Source: Mycolicibacterium porcinum
GTDB taxonomy: Bacteria; Actinomycetota; Actinomycetes; Mycobacteriales; Mycobacteriaceae
Length of the DNA stretch: 64,000 bases
Direction: 5' to 3'
Assembly: GCA_001942045.1 (NCBI GenBank)
Contig: MSTD01000004.1
Span: 45,507 to 109,506, forward strand
Below, piece after piece: positions 20,226 through 28,809 of this stretch. Position 1 is the stretch's first letter. Every line of letters starts with the position of its first letter. Made by a program: the position numbers and the translations under genes. Under the pieces are notes generated by a model. That model saw only the letters and a list, made by a program, of their open reading frames with translations. It was not told the origin of the DNA and did no database searches.

Positions 20226-21416
20226 GTGGCGTACTACCCGACCCCCGGACCGACCCATCGGCAGTGGTTTCCGGTCACCGCTCCATTGCCCAGGCCGGTT
20301 CGCAAGGTCGGCGCTCCGCTGGCCGCGATCATCGCCTGCGGCGTCGTCATCGGCGCGCTGGTACTGCTGTTCACCGCGCTCAACCCGGCCGGCGCGATCA
20401 TCGGCTTCACGCTGTCCAGCCTGGTGATGACCGGGGCCGTGTTCGCCTACCTGTGGCTGGACCGGTGGGAACCGGAACCGCCCCGGCTGCTGCTGCTCGC
20501 CTTCGGCTGGGGTGCCGCGGTCGCCATTGTGCTGTCCCTGATCCTGAGCCTGTTCACCGATGCGCTGCTGGCACCCGGTGTCGACTCGGCTGAATCGGCC
20601 CGCAACTTCGCCTCGGTAGCGATCCGGGCACCATTCATCGAAGAGGCCGCCAAAGGCCTGTTCCTGCTGATCATGATGACCGGGCGGCGCCGTAACGAGC
20701 TCAACTCGCTGACCGACTGCCTGGTGTACGCCGGCCTGGTCGGCATCGGTTTCGCCTGGCTGGAAGACATCATGTACATCTCCAGCGCCGACTCACTGGC
20801 CGGATCGCTCGTCACGGCCGCGATGCGACTCATCATGGCCCCGTTCGCCCACTCGCTGTTCACCACCATGACCGCCATCGGGGTGTACTTCGCGCTGCAA
20901 CGGCGCAGCGCCGGCGCCAAGGTGCTGTGCATCCTGGCCGGATATCTCGGCGCGGTGTTCATGCACGGGCTGTGGAACGGTTCGTCGCTGGTGGGCGCCG
21001 GGACCTACTTCATCGTGTACGTGGTCTGGATGGTGCCGATCTTCATCATCATGATCGTGGTCGCGGTCACCAGCCGCCGCCGCGAGCAGCGCGTGGTGGC
21101 CACCAAACTGCCGGGCATGGTCGCCGCCGGATTGATCACCCCCAACGAGGCCACCTGGCTCGGGTCGTTGAAGACCCGCCACGCGGCGATCAAGCAGGCC
21201 ACGCTCGCCGGCGGGCGCCCCGCGGGCAAGGCCGTCGCGGCGTTCGCCGCCGCCGTCGTCGAGCTGGCCTTCGTCCGCGACCGTATCGACCGCGGGTTCG
21301 GCGATGCCCAGGTATACGCGTTGCAGCAGGAAGAGGTGTACTCCGTGACCGCCGCTCGGTCGGCCGCCCCGATCCTGCACTGGATGGCCAACTATCAGGC
21401 CCCTGTGCGTTACTGA
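20226..21416 (+). CDS. PrsW-family intramembrane metalloprotease
   Basis: A 396-residue polytopic membrane protein with about eight hydrophobic segments. The PrsW motifs are present in order: FIEEAAKG (E-E-x-x-K) near residue 140, FAWLEDIMY near 180, APFAHSLFT near 217, and FMHGLWNGS near 255. PrsW proteases cleave anti-sigma factors or other membrane proteins within the bilayer using a metal held by the Glu and His residues. GTG at 20226 is preferred because TACGCT lies 6 nt upstream (leaderless pattern). An in-frame GTG at 20187 would add 13 residues. The substrate is unknown, since no anti-sigma gene is adjacent. Confidence 0.88.
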   Translation: MAYYPTPGPTHRQWFPVTAPLPRPVRKVGAPLAAIIACGVVIGALVLLFTALNPAGAIIGFTLSSLVMTGAVFAYLWLDRWEPEPPRLLLLAFGWGAAVAIVLSLILSLFTDALLAPGVDSAESARNFASVAIRAPFIEEAAKGLFLLIMMTGRRRNELNSLTDCLVYAGLVGIGFAWLEDIMYISSADSLAGSLVTAAMRLIMAPFAHSLFTTMTAIGVYFALQRRSAGAKVLCILAGYLGAVFMHGLWNGSSLVGAGTYFIVYVVWMVPIFIIMIVVAVTSRRREQRVVATKLPGMVAAGLITPNEATWLGSLKTRHAAIKQATLAGGRPAGKAVAAFAAAVVELAFVRDRIDRGFGDAQVYALQQEEVYSVTAARSAAPILHWMANYQAPVRY

Positions 21417-21421
21417 CATCC

Positions 21422-22057
21422 ATGCTCGCCCACATTGTCGACGTGCTACCGGCGTTCCTGGCCGCGTCGGTGATCCTGGCCGCGCTGCCCGGGCCGGCGA
21501 CCGCGCTGTTCCTGCACCGCTCGGTGCGGGACGGCAGGACGGCGGGGCTCGCGGCGGTGGTCGGCAACGAGATCGGCATCTGCGGCTGGACGCTGGCCGG
21601 CGGCGGCGGACTCTCAATCCTGCTGACGGCCAACCACTGGCTGTCACTCGCGCTGCACATCGTCGGGGCCGCGATCCTGGTCTGGCTCGGTGTCAGTGCC
21701 TGGCGCAGCGCGAAGCACCCTGCCGACATGGACGTCGCACTGCCGCCACGCGGCCGCACCCCGGCAGCGGCGTTCCGCGCGGCCCTGCTGTCCATCGCCG
21801 CCAACCCGAAGGCGGCGGCCTTCGGCATCGTCGTGCTCCCTCAGTTTCTGCCCACCACCGGCCCGGTGCTGCCGACTCTGCTGGTGCTCGCCGCCATTCA
21901 GCTGGTGGTTGACACCGCGTGGTGCGTCGGTGTCGTCGTGGCCGCCGACCGGGCCCGAAACATCCTCAACCGCAGTCACATCCGTCGCCGGATCGAACGC
22001 GTCATGGGAGCCGCGCTGGTGGCGCTGGGAGTCGGACTGGGCGCCGACGCCCGCTAG
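21422..22057 (+). CDS. LysE/RhtB-family amino acid exporter
   Basis: A 211-residue membrane protein with six hydrophobic segments and the family motif LPGPATALFLHRSVRDGRTAGL in the first loop (P-G-P followed by the R/G pair). LysE/RhtB proteins export amino acids or homoserine lactones by proton exchange. It starts 5 nt after the PrsW-like stop, so it is co-transcribed with it. Its stop overlaps the convergent ThrE-like stop by 4 bp. Confidence 0.88.
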   Translation: MLAHIVDVLPAFLAASVILAALPGPATALFLHRSVRDGRTAGLAAVVGNEIGICGWTLAGGGGLSILLTANHWLSLALHIVGAAILVWLGVSAWRSAKHPADMDVALPPRGRTPAAAFRAALLSIAANPKAAAFGIVVLPQFLPTTGPVLPTLLVLAAIQLVVDTAWCVGVVVAADRARNILNRSHIRRRIERVMGAALVALGVGLGADAR

Positions 22058-23277
22058 TCGACGGCTGCGCTCAGCGCGGGGCGGCGTCTGAGCAACTGCC
22101 AGATCACCAGCCCGGCCTGCAGGCCGAATGCCACCGAGATCATCGAGATCAGGGTGGCCGGCAGCGCGGAGTCTCCCTCTGCACCGAACAGCTCGGTGAT
22201 GCCGATCAGGCCCATCGATCCAGGAACCAGAAGCCAGAAGCCGGGCAGGATCAGCGTGATCGCCGGAGGCGCCGTCTGACGTCGCGAGATCACCAGGGCC
22301 GCCACCGTCAGCACCAGGCCGCCGCAGAACCCGCTGGCATAACTGCCGAGAGTGAGGTCTCCGACGAACTGGGCAAGGTAGGCGGCATAGGTGATCACCA
22401 GCAGCCACGGCAGAAAGCTCCGCGGCGGCGCCAAGAACAGCATCACTCCGATCGAGTACACCGCGACACCCAGCCACGGCGCCCACGGACCGATCCGGTT
22501 CACCGCCGCCGCGCTGAGGTGGTCTTCGTTCATCCGCAGCAGCTGCGCCGCGATCAGAATGCCGAACGCCAGCTGGATCAGCTGGATGAACCCGGCGATC
22601 AGTCGACTCGACCCCGAGATGACGTCACGGGAGGTCAGCTCGATCACCGACAGCGTGATCGCCGCCCCTGGCAGAAACATCGCCAACGGAGGTATCAGGG
22701 CGCGCAAGCCGACGTGGTCGAGACCCAGATGCTGCGCGCCGACGACACAGATCGCCGTGACCACGAACGCGCTGACCACCGGAGTCAGGGCCGCCAAGCC
22801 GTCCATCCGCTGCCCAGCCGTCCAGAACACACCGACCAGCAGGCCGAGCGCCAACGCCGTCAGCGTGTTCAACCAGGTCGGCTCCAGCACCAGCGCCAGA
22901 CCCGCACTCTGGATCCCGTAACCGAGGATCGTCACCCAGGCCGGGTAGGGCGCCGGCCGCTCGAGAATCTCATCGAGGAGTGCCTCGCCCGCGGCCGGGG
23001 TGACCCGCGCGGACCGCGCCGCGGAGACCAACCGGGCCAGCGGAAACACCTGGTCGAACCGCAAAGGCTTCGCGACGTGGGCGGTCTCGACGATCGCACC
23101 GCCCGCGTCTCCGGCCCCGACCACCTGCACGTGGTTGGGCAATGCCACGACGTCGGTGGTGACGCCGTAGTTGCTCGAGCTGCGTTCCAACATCTCGCGG
23201 ACCAGCGTCACCGGATAGTTCGATGCACTCATCGCGGCACCGACCCGGGCCACGAAGCGGATCTGCTGTTCGGTCAT
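22054..23277 (-). CDS. ThrE-family threonine/serine exporter
   Basis: A 407-residue protein. A cytosolic N-terminal domain (1–120) contains the ThrE signatures MSASNYPVTLVREMLER and the YGVTTDVVALPNHVQV strand. About ten membrane helices follow. Corynebacterium ThrE exports L-threonine and L-serine using proton motive force. ATG at 23277 lies 7 nt after the polA stop, suggesting read-through co-transcription; GTG at 23301 would overlap polA. With the LysE-type exporter opposite it, the region carries two amino acid exporters end to end. Confidence 0.9.
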   Translation of the reverse strand: MTEQQIRFVARVGAAMSASNYPVTLVREMLERSSSNYGVTTDVVALPNHVQVVGAGDAGGAIVETAHVAKPLRFDQVFPLARLVSAARSARVTPAAGEALLDEILERPAPYPAWVTILGYGIQSAGLALVLEPTWLNTLTALALGLLVGVFWTAGQRMDGLAALTPVVSAFVVTAICVVGAQHLGLDHVGLRALIPPLAMFLPGAAITLSVIELTSRDVISGSSRLIAGFIQLIQLAFGILIAAQLLRMNEDHLSAAAVNRIGPWAPWLGVAVYSIGVMLFLAPPRSFLPWLLVITYAAYLAQFVGDLTLGSYASGFCGGLVLTVAALVISRRQTAPPAITLILPGFWLLVPGSMGLIGITELFGAEGDSALPATLISMISVAFGLQAGLVIWQLLRRRPALSAAVD

Positions 23278-23284
23278 GGCGAGC

Positions 23285-26011
23285 TCAGTGCGCCGCGGCA
23301 TCCCAGCTGGGGCCGTACCCCACCGAAACCTCCAGCGGCACGTCCAGCGGGTAAGCGTTGCCCATGTGCTCGCGGACCAGCGCCTCCAGGGTGTCCCGCT
23401 CCCCGTCGGCCACCTCGAACAACAGCTCGTCGTGGACCTGCAGGAGCATCCGTGACTTCAGCCCGGCGTCCTTGATCGCCGCGTCGACGTTGATCATCGC
23501 GACCTTGATGATGTCGGCAGCGCTGCCCTGGATCGGTGCGTTGAGGGCGGCCCGCTCGGCCGCCTCACGCACGTTGCGGTTGCTGCTGTCGAGTTCCGGC
23601 AGGTAGCGACGACGACCCAGCACCGTCGAGGTGAACCCGTCCTTGCGGGCCTGGTCGACCACGTCGCGCAGGTAATCACGCACCCCGCCGAACCGGTCGA
23701 AGTACTGCTCCATCTGCACCTTGGCCTCTTCGGTGGAGATCTTGAGCTGGCTGGCCAACCCGTAGGCACTCAGCCCGTACGCCAAGCCGTACGACATCGC
23801 CTTGACCCGGCGGCGCAACTCCGGGGTCACCTCGTCGATCGGCACCGAGAACGCCCGCGACGCCACGAACGAGTGCAGGTCCTCACCGGTGTTGAACGCC
23901 TCGATCAGGCCCTCGTCCCGGGACAGGTGCGCCATGATCCGCATCTCGATCTGGCTGTAGTCCGCGGTCATCAGTTCGGTGTAACCCTTACCGACCACGA
24001 ATGCGTCGCGGATGCGTCGACCCGCCTCGGTGCGGATCGGGATGTTCTGCAAATTGGGCTCGGTGGAGGACAACCGCCCGGTCGCCGCGATGGTCTGGTT
24101 GAACGTGGTGTGAATCCGCCCGTCGGAGGCCACCGCGTTGAGCAGGCCGTCGACGGTGACCTTGAGCCGGGTCGCATCGCGGTGGGCCAGCAGGTGCTGC
24201 AGGAACGGGTGCCCGGTCTTGTCGAACAGGGACTGCAGCGCATCCGCGTCGGTGGTGTAACCCGTCTTGGTGCGTTTGGTCTTCGGCATCTCGAGTTCGT
24301 CGAAGAGCACCACCTGCAGCTGCTTCGGCGACCCGAGGTTGATCTGCTTGCCGATCACCGCGTAAGCGGCTTCGGCGGCGTCGCGGATCTGGTCGGCGAA
24401 CTCGCTCTGCAGCTCCTGCAGCTTGTCCAGGTCGACGGCGATGCCGATGGACTCCATCTGGGCCAGCGCCCGCTGCACTGGCAGCTCCATGCGGCCCAGC
24501 AGTGAGGACGAGTCGATCCGGGCCAGTTCCTCGTCCAGCGCATCGGCGAGGTCCAGCACCGCGCAGGCCCGCAGGATCAGTGTCTGCACCGCCTGCTCGT
24601 CGACGCCATCCGAATCGTCCAGAAGCGAAAGCTGTTGCTGCTCAGGTGTTTCGGCGCGCAGTTCGCGGCGCAGGTAGCGCACCGCCAGGTCGTCGAGAGC
24701 AAAGCTGCGCTGCCCCGGCCGTACCAGGTAGGCGGCCAGCGCGGTGTCAGAGGTGACGCCGCGTAGCGTCCAGCCCCGGCCGGCCAGATCGTGCATCGCC
24801 AGCTTCGCCTCGTGCAGCGCCTTCGGCGGGCCGGGATCTCCCAGCCAGCGCGCCAGCGCCTCCTCGTCCTCGGGGGTCAGGGTGGCGGTGTCGATGTAGC
24901 GGCCGTCGCCGTCGGCCGCCACGATGGCCAGCGCGGTGGCGTCGGCGTCAAAGGCCAGGTGCGTGCCGACCACAGCCAGGCCGAATCGGTTGCCCAGGCT
25001 GTGCTCGGCCAGCCACGCCGCGAGCTCTCCTGGCTCCAGCGCTCGGCCACGGACGTCGAACCCGTGCTCGACTTCAGGCTCGGAGGCGACCAGCGTCTCG
25101 AACAGCCGGTCCCGCAGGACGCGGAATTCCAGGTCGTCGAACAGCCGGTGGATCTGATCGCGGTTCCAGGGCTGCATCCGCAGCGTGTCCGGTGTCTGGG
25201 CGAGGGGTACGTCGCGCACCAGATCGGTCAGCTCACGGTTCAGCACGACGCTGGACAGGTTGGCCCGCAGCGAGTCCCCCACCTTGCCCTTGACCTTCTC
25301 GACGTTGTCGACCAGCGACTGCAGCGAGCCGTACTCGACGATCCACTTGGTCGCCGTCTTCTCGCCGACCCCGGGAATGCCGGGCAGGTTGTCACTCGGG
25401 TCGCCCCGCAGGGCCGCGAAATCCGGGTATTGCGCCGGCGTCAGCCCGTACTTCTCCACCACCGCGTCCGGGGTGAACCGGGTCAGCTCGCTGACCCCCT
25501 TGCGCGGGTAGAGCACGGTGATGTTGTCGGTGACCAACTGCAGCGAGTCACGGTCGCCGGTGACCACCAGCACCCGATAGCCCTCCTGCTCGGCTTGGGT
25601 GGCCAGCGTGGCGATGATGTCGTCGGCCTCGAAGCCCGGCTCGGCCAGCGCAGTGATACCCAGCGCGCCGAGCACCTCCTTGGTGATGTCGATCTGCCCG
25701 CGGAACTCGTCGGGCGTGGCGGACCGGCCTTCCTTGTACTCCGGGTATTTGTCCTTGCGGAAGGTTTGACGCGACACGTCGAACGCGGCCGCCACGTGGC
25801 TGGGCTGTTCGTCCCGCAGCAGGTTGATCAACATCGAGGTGAACCCGTAGACCGCGTTGGTGGTCAGCCCGCCCTGAGTCTTGAAATTCTCGGCAGGTAG
25901 CGCGTAAAACGCCCGAAAAGCCAGCGAATTGCCGTCGAGAAGCATCAATGTGGGTTTGTCGTCGGCGGTCGGGTTCGGCGCGTTCTTCGTCTCGGTCTTC
26001 GCGGGGCTCAC
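23285..26011 (-). CDS. polA: DNA polymerase I
   Basis: A 908-residue family A polymerase. The 5'-nuclease domain (about 20–310) shows LMLLDGNSLAFRAFYAL, FEADDIIATLA and GDPSDNLPGIPGVGEKTA. A degenerate, probably inactive 3'-5' exonuclease domain follows (about 320–500). The polymerase domain (about 520–908) has motif A DYSQIEMRIMAHLS, motif B RRRVKAMSYGLAYG and motif C LQVHDELLFEV. It fills gaps in excision repair and removes Okazaki primers. GTG at 26011 is chosen because TAGAGT lies 7 nt upstream and the sequence beginning SPAKT matches other mycobacteria; a start at 26035 is less likely. Confidence 0.98.
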   Translation of the reverse strand: MSPAKTETKNAPNPTADDKPTLMLLDGNSLAFRAFYALPAENFKTQGGLTTNAVYGFTSMLINLLRDEQPSHVAAAFDVSRQTFRKDKYPEYKEGRSATPDEFRGQIDITKEVLGALGITALAEPGFEADDIIATLATQAEQEGYRVLVVTGDRDSLQLVTDNITVLYPRKGVSELTRFTPDAVVEKYGLTPAQYPDFAALRGDPSDNLPGIPGVGEKTATKWIVEYGSLQSLVDNVEKVKGKVGDSLRANLSSVVLNRELTDLVRDVPLAQTPDTLRMQPWNRDQIHRLFDDLEFRVLRDRLFETLVASEPEVEHGFDVRGRALEPGELAAWLAEHSLGNRFGLAVVGTHLAFDADATALAIVAADGDGRYIDTATLTPEDEEALARWLGDPGPPKALHEAKLAMHDLAGRGWTLRGVTSDTALAAYLVRPGQRSFALDDLAVRYLRRELRAETPEQQQLSLLDDSDGVDEQAVQTLILRACAVLDLADALDEELARIDSSSLLGRMELPVQRALAQMESIGIAVDLDKLQELQSEFADQIRDAAEAAYAVIGKQINLGSPKQLQVVLFDELEMPKTKRTKTGYTTDADALQSLFDKTGHPFLQHLLAHRDATRLKVTVDGLLNAVASDGRIHTTFNQTIAATGRLSSTEPNLQNIPIRTEAGRRIRDAFVVGKGYTELMTADYSQIEMRIMAHLSRDEGLIEAFNTGEDLHSFVASRAFSVPIDEVTPELRRRVKAMSYGLAYGLSAYGLASQLKISTEEAKVQMEQYFDRFGGVRDYLRDVVDQARKDGFTSTVLGRRRYLPELDSSNRNVREAAERAALNAPIQGSAADIIKVAMINVDAAIKDAGLKSRMLLQVHDELLFEVADGERDTLEALVREHMGNAYPLDVPLEVSVGYGPSWDAAAH

Positions 26012-26021
26012 GGCCCTCACT

Positions 26022-26909
26022 CTATGCGGGGCCACCGACGCGCAGACGACGACGAGCCATCTCGATCAAGACCTTGGCGGCCGGGCTCATCGGCCCCTGC
26101 ACCCGCCACGCGAACACCAGCCGGCCGCGCAACTCGGGTGTGATGGGCAGCGGGTGCAGCGCCGGGCGGGTAACGGCCACGGATTCCGGCAACACCGCGA
26201 CGCCGAGCCCGCGCTCGGCGAGCTCGGCCAGTGCGTTCGGCGTACTCGCCTCGAACGCGACGCGCACCGCCACCCCGGACTCGCGGCAGGCCCGGTCGAA
26301 CTGGTGGCGGATCCCGGCGCCGCTCGGCAGGGCGATGACCGGATGGTCCACCAGATCACGCAGCGAAACCCGGTGTCGCCGACGCCAGAGATGGTCGCCC
26401 GCCACCGCGGCGACGATGCGCTGATCGGTGACCACCTCGGCGGCCAACCCGGCCGGCAGTTCGGCGCCCACCGACACGATGGCCACATCGAGGCGTCCCG
26501 ATTCCAGACCGTCCAGCAATGCGTCGGACTCGTCGGTGGTCAGCGTGATGTCGACCAGCGGGTGCGCGGCGTGGAACTGGGCCAGCAGATCCGGCATGTC
26601 GAAGTCGTGGGCCGTCACGGTGCCCACCACCACCGATCCCCGTACCAGCGCACCGAGTTCGTCGACCGCGGTGCGGGCCGCGGTGACCGCTGACAGCGCC
26701 GCCCGCGCGTGCGGCAGCACCGCCGCACCGGCAGCGGTCAGCCGGACCGCCCGGCGGCTGCGATCGAACAGCTCCTGGCCGAGTTCGCGTTCCAGCTGGC
26801 GGATCTGAGCGCTGACCGCCGGTTGCGCGACGTGGACGCGTTCGGCGGCACGGGTGAAGTTGGCTTCCTCGGCCACCGCGACGAAGTACTCGAGCTGCCG
26901 CAGTTCCAT
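26022..26909 (-). CDS. LysR-family transcriptional regulator
   Basis: A 295-residue LysR protein. The winged helix (residues 1–60) contains ANFTRAAERVHVAQPAVSAQIRQLEREL, and the effector-binding domain spans about 90–290. It is divergent from the FAD monooxygenase at 26980 with only 70 bp between, the classic layout of a LysR activator and its target operon. A likely binding site is in that gap. TATTGT lies 8 nt before its own ATG, so the transcript may be leaderless or nearly so. The effector is probably the substrate of the monooxygenase, which is unknown. Confidence 0.94.
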   Translation of the reverse strand: MELRQLEYFVAVAEEANFTRAAERVHVAQPAVSAQIRQLERELGQELFDRSRRAVRLTAAGAAVLPHARAALSAVTAARTAVDELGALVRGSVVVGTVTAHDFDMPDLLAQFHAAHPLVDITLTTDESDALLDGLESGRLDVAIVSVGAELPAGLAAEVVTDQRIVAAVAGDHLWRRRHRVSLRDLVDHPVIALPSGAGIRHQFDRACRESGVAVRVAFEASTPNALAELAERGLGVAVLPESVAVTRPALHPLPITPELRGRLVFAWRVQGPMSPAAKVLIEMARRRLRVGGPA

Positions 26910-26979
26910 AAGTAATCACAATAGTTTGTGGATTGATCATGTATTGGACTTATTGTTTGATGCTGTCCAGGCTGGAGTC
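26910..26979. promoter_or_regulatory. LysR-type divergent promoter
   Basis: This AT-rich 70-bp gap holds an imperfect palindrome at 26914–26934 (AATCACAA and TTTGTGGATT arms), which contains the T-N11-A arrangement typical of LysR sites. The regulator's own -10-like TATTGT lies on the minus strand inside it, so binding would also repress the regulator. GGAG close to the ATG at 26980 is the only hint of a ribosome binding site for the rightward gene. Confidence 0.55.
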
Positions 26980-28110
26980 ATGTCCACACACCCGATCGTC
27001 ATCGCCGGAGCCGGAATCGGCGGCCTGACCGCCGCACTCGCCCTGCACGCCAGGGGCTTTCAGGTCACAGTCTTGGAGAGCGCCCGCGAACTGCGGGCCC
27101 TCGGTGTGGGTATCAACCTGTTGCCGCACGCGGTACGCGAGCTGTCCGAACTCGGCCTGGGCGACGCCCTGCTCGCGATCTCCGCAACTCCTGCCGTGAT
27201 CGATTTCTACCGCTCCGACGGCACCCTGTTGTTCCGCGAGCCCCGCGGGATAGAAGGCGGATACGGCTATCCGCAGTGCTCGGTGCATCGCGGACGGCTG
27301 CAGATGCTGTTGCTCGAGGCGATCCGAACCCGGCTGGGCCCCGACGCGGTGCGCACCGGCGCCGCCGTGACCGGTTTCGAGGAATCCGACCACCGGGTGC
27401 GCGTGAACACGGGGGTCGGCGAGTTCACCGCCGCGGTGTTCGTCGGCGCCGACGGCGTGCACTCCGAGGTGCGCCGGCAGCTGCACCCCGGTCCCGATCC
27501 ACTGGTGTGGTCCGGCGTACGGATGTTCCGGGGCGCCAGCCATATTCGGCCGTTCCTCGACGGCCGCACCATGGCCATCGTCAAAGGTGACGACGGGGTC
27601 GAGCTGGTCACCTACCCCATCGGCGGCGATCAGGTGAACTGGGTGCTGCAGGTCACCGAGACCGCGCCCGGTCCGCTCCCGGGGGACGCGAACTGGAACA
27701 CCGAGGTCGAGCCCGCGTCGGTGGCGGCCCGCATGTCGAACTGGCACCTGGACTGGTTGGACCCGGCCGAGCTGGTCCGCCGATCCGAGGTGGTGTTCGA
27801 GTATCCGATGGTCGACCGGGAGCCGTTGTCCCGCTGGGGTACTCGACGCGTCACACTGCTGGGTGACGCCGCACATCCGATGTATCCCGTCGGCGCCAAC
27901 GGCGGTTCACAGGCCATCCTCGACGGCCGCGCCCTCGCCGACGAGCTCGCCGCAGGCCGAGGCGTCGCCGGTTACGAATCCCGCCGGATCCCCGAGACCA
28001 CGGCCGTGGTGCATGCCAATCGCGAGATGCACGCCGGCAATCCCGACGAGCTGGCCCGCGTCACCGCCGAGTATCGGCGAAACACTCTTGCCGACAGGAG
28101 TTCCCGATGA
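26980..28110 (+). CDS. FAD-dependent monooxygenase (PHBH-fold)
   Basis: A 376-residue flavoprotein hydroxylase. The N-terminal Rossmann motif GAGIGGLTAALALHARG (about 8–24), the FVGADGVHSEVRRQL segment (DG motif, about 160) and TLLGDAAHPMYPVGANGG (GD motif, about 290) show an intact FAD- and NADPH-using class A monooxygenase. These hydroxylate aromatic or related rings with O2. It is controlled by the divergent LysR gene and overlaps the following alpha/beta hydrolase by an ATGA junction, so the two act in one pathway, plausibly ring hydroxylation then hydrolysis. The substrate cannot be read from the sequence. Confidence 0.92.
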   Translation: MSTHPIVIAGAGIGGLTAALALHARGFQVTVLESARELRALGVGINLLPHAVRELSELGLGDALLAISATPAVIDFYRSDGTLLFREPRGIEGGYGYPQCSVHRGRLQMLLLEAIRTRLGPDAVRTGAAVTGFEESDHRVRVNTGVGEFTAAVFVGADGVHSEVRRQLHPGPDPLVWSGVRMFRGASHIRPFLDGRTMAIVKGDDGVELVTYPIGGDQVNWVLQVTETAPGPLPGDANWNTEVEPASVAARMSNWHLDWLDPAELVRRSEVVFEYPMVDREPLSRWGTRRVTLLGDAAHPMYPVGANGGSQAILDGRALADELAAGRGVAGYESRRIPETTAVVHANREMHAGNPDELARVTAEYRRNTLADRSSR

Positions 28111-28772
28111 CAACCTTCGTACTGGTGCCCGGCGCCTGCCACGGCGGCTGGTGCTTCGACGACCTCGCCGCCGCGCTGCGCGCCGACGGACACCGGGTGC
28201 TGGCGCCGACGCTGACCGGGGTGGCCGAGCGGGCCCACCTGGCCCATGCCGGAGTCAACCTGGACACCCACATCACCGATGTGATGGCCGAGATGCGGGC
28301 CCGGCAGGTGACCGACACCGTCCTGGTCGGCCACAGTTACGGGGGCATGGTGATCACCGCGGTCGCGGATCGGATGCCGCAGCAGGTGGATTCGCTGGTG
28401 TACCTGGATGCGTTCGTGCCGGGCGACGGCGATTCCTGTTGGACCTTGACCAACGACGAGCAACGCGAGTGGTACATCGGTGTCGATTCCACGGGCTACG
28501 GCGTGCCGCCACTGCCGTTCTTCGACGCACGCGCGACGGCACATCCGCTGGCGTCGCTGCTGCAGCCGGTGCGGCTCGGCACCACACCGCCGGATATCCG
28601 TCGAACGTTCGTCTACGCGCAGCGCTGGCCGACCGAATCACCCTTCGCGCCCACCTACGAGCGACTGCGGACAGACCCGGCATGGACGACGCATTCGCTC
28701 GACGGGGCGCATAACCTCATGCGCGACAACCACGATGACCTGGTCCGGATTCTGCGCGACGCCGCCGGGTAA
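28107..28772 (+). CDS. Alpha/beta hydrolase (esterase-like)
   Basis: A 221-residue alpha/beta hydrolase. The oxyanion-hole strand is VLVPGACHGGWCF, the nucleophile elbow is GHSYGG (Ser about 74), the acid is likely the Asp in YLDAF or nearby, and the catalytic His is in LDGAHNLMRDN near the C-terminus. This subgroup resembles salicylate/methyl-ester esterases. It overlaps the monooxygenase stop by 4 nt (ATGA), indicating translational coupling. Likely role: hydrolysis of an ester or lactone made by the monooxygenase. Confidence 0.9.
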   Translation: MTTFVLVPGACHGGWCFDDLAAALRADGHRVLAPTLTGVAERAHLAHAGVNLDTHITDVMAEMRARQVTDTVLVGHSYGGMVITAVADRMPQQVDSLVYLDAFVPGDGDSCWTLTNDEQREWYIGVDSTGYGVPPLPFFDARATAHPLASLLQPVRLGTTPPDIRRTFVYAQRWPTESPFAPTYERLRTDPAWTTHSLDGAHNLMRDNHDDLVRILRDAAG

Positions 28773-28809
28773 CGGATCGACGCCACGGTGGTCGCGCTAA
28801 CCTTCCATC

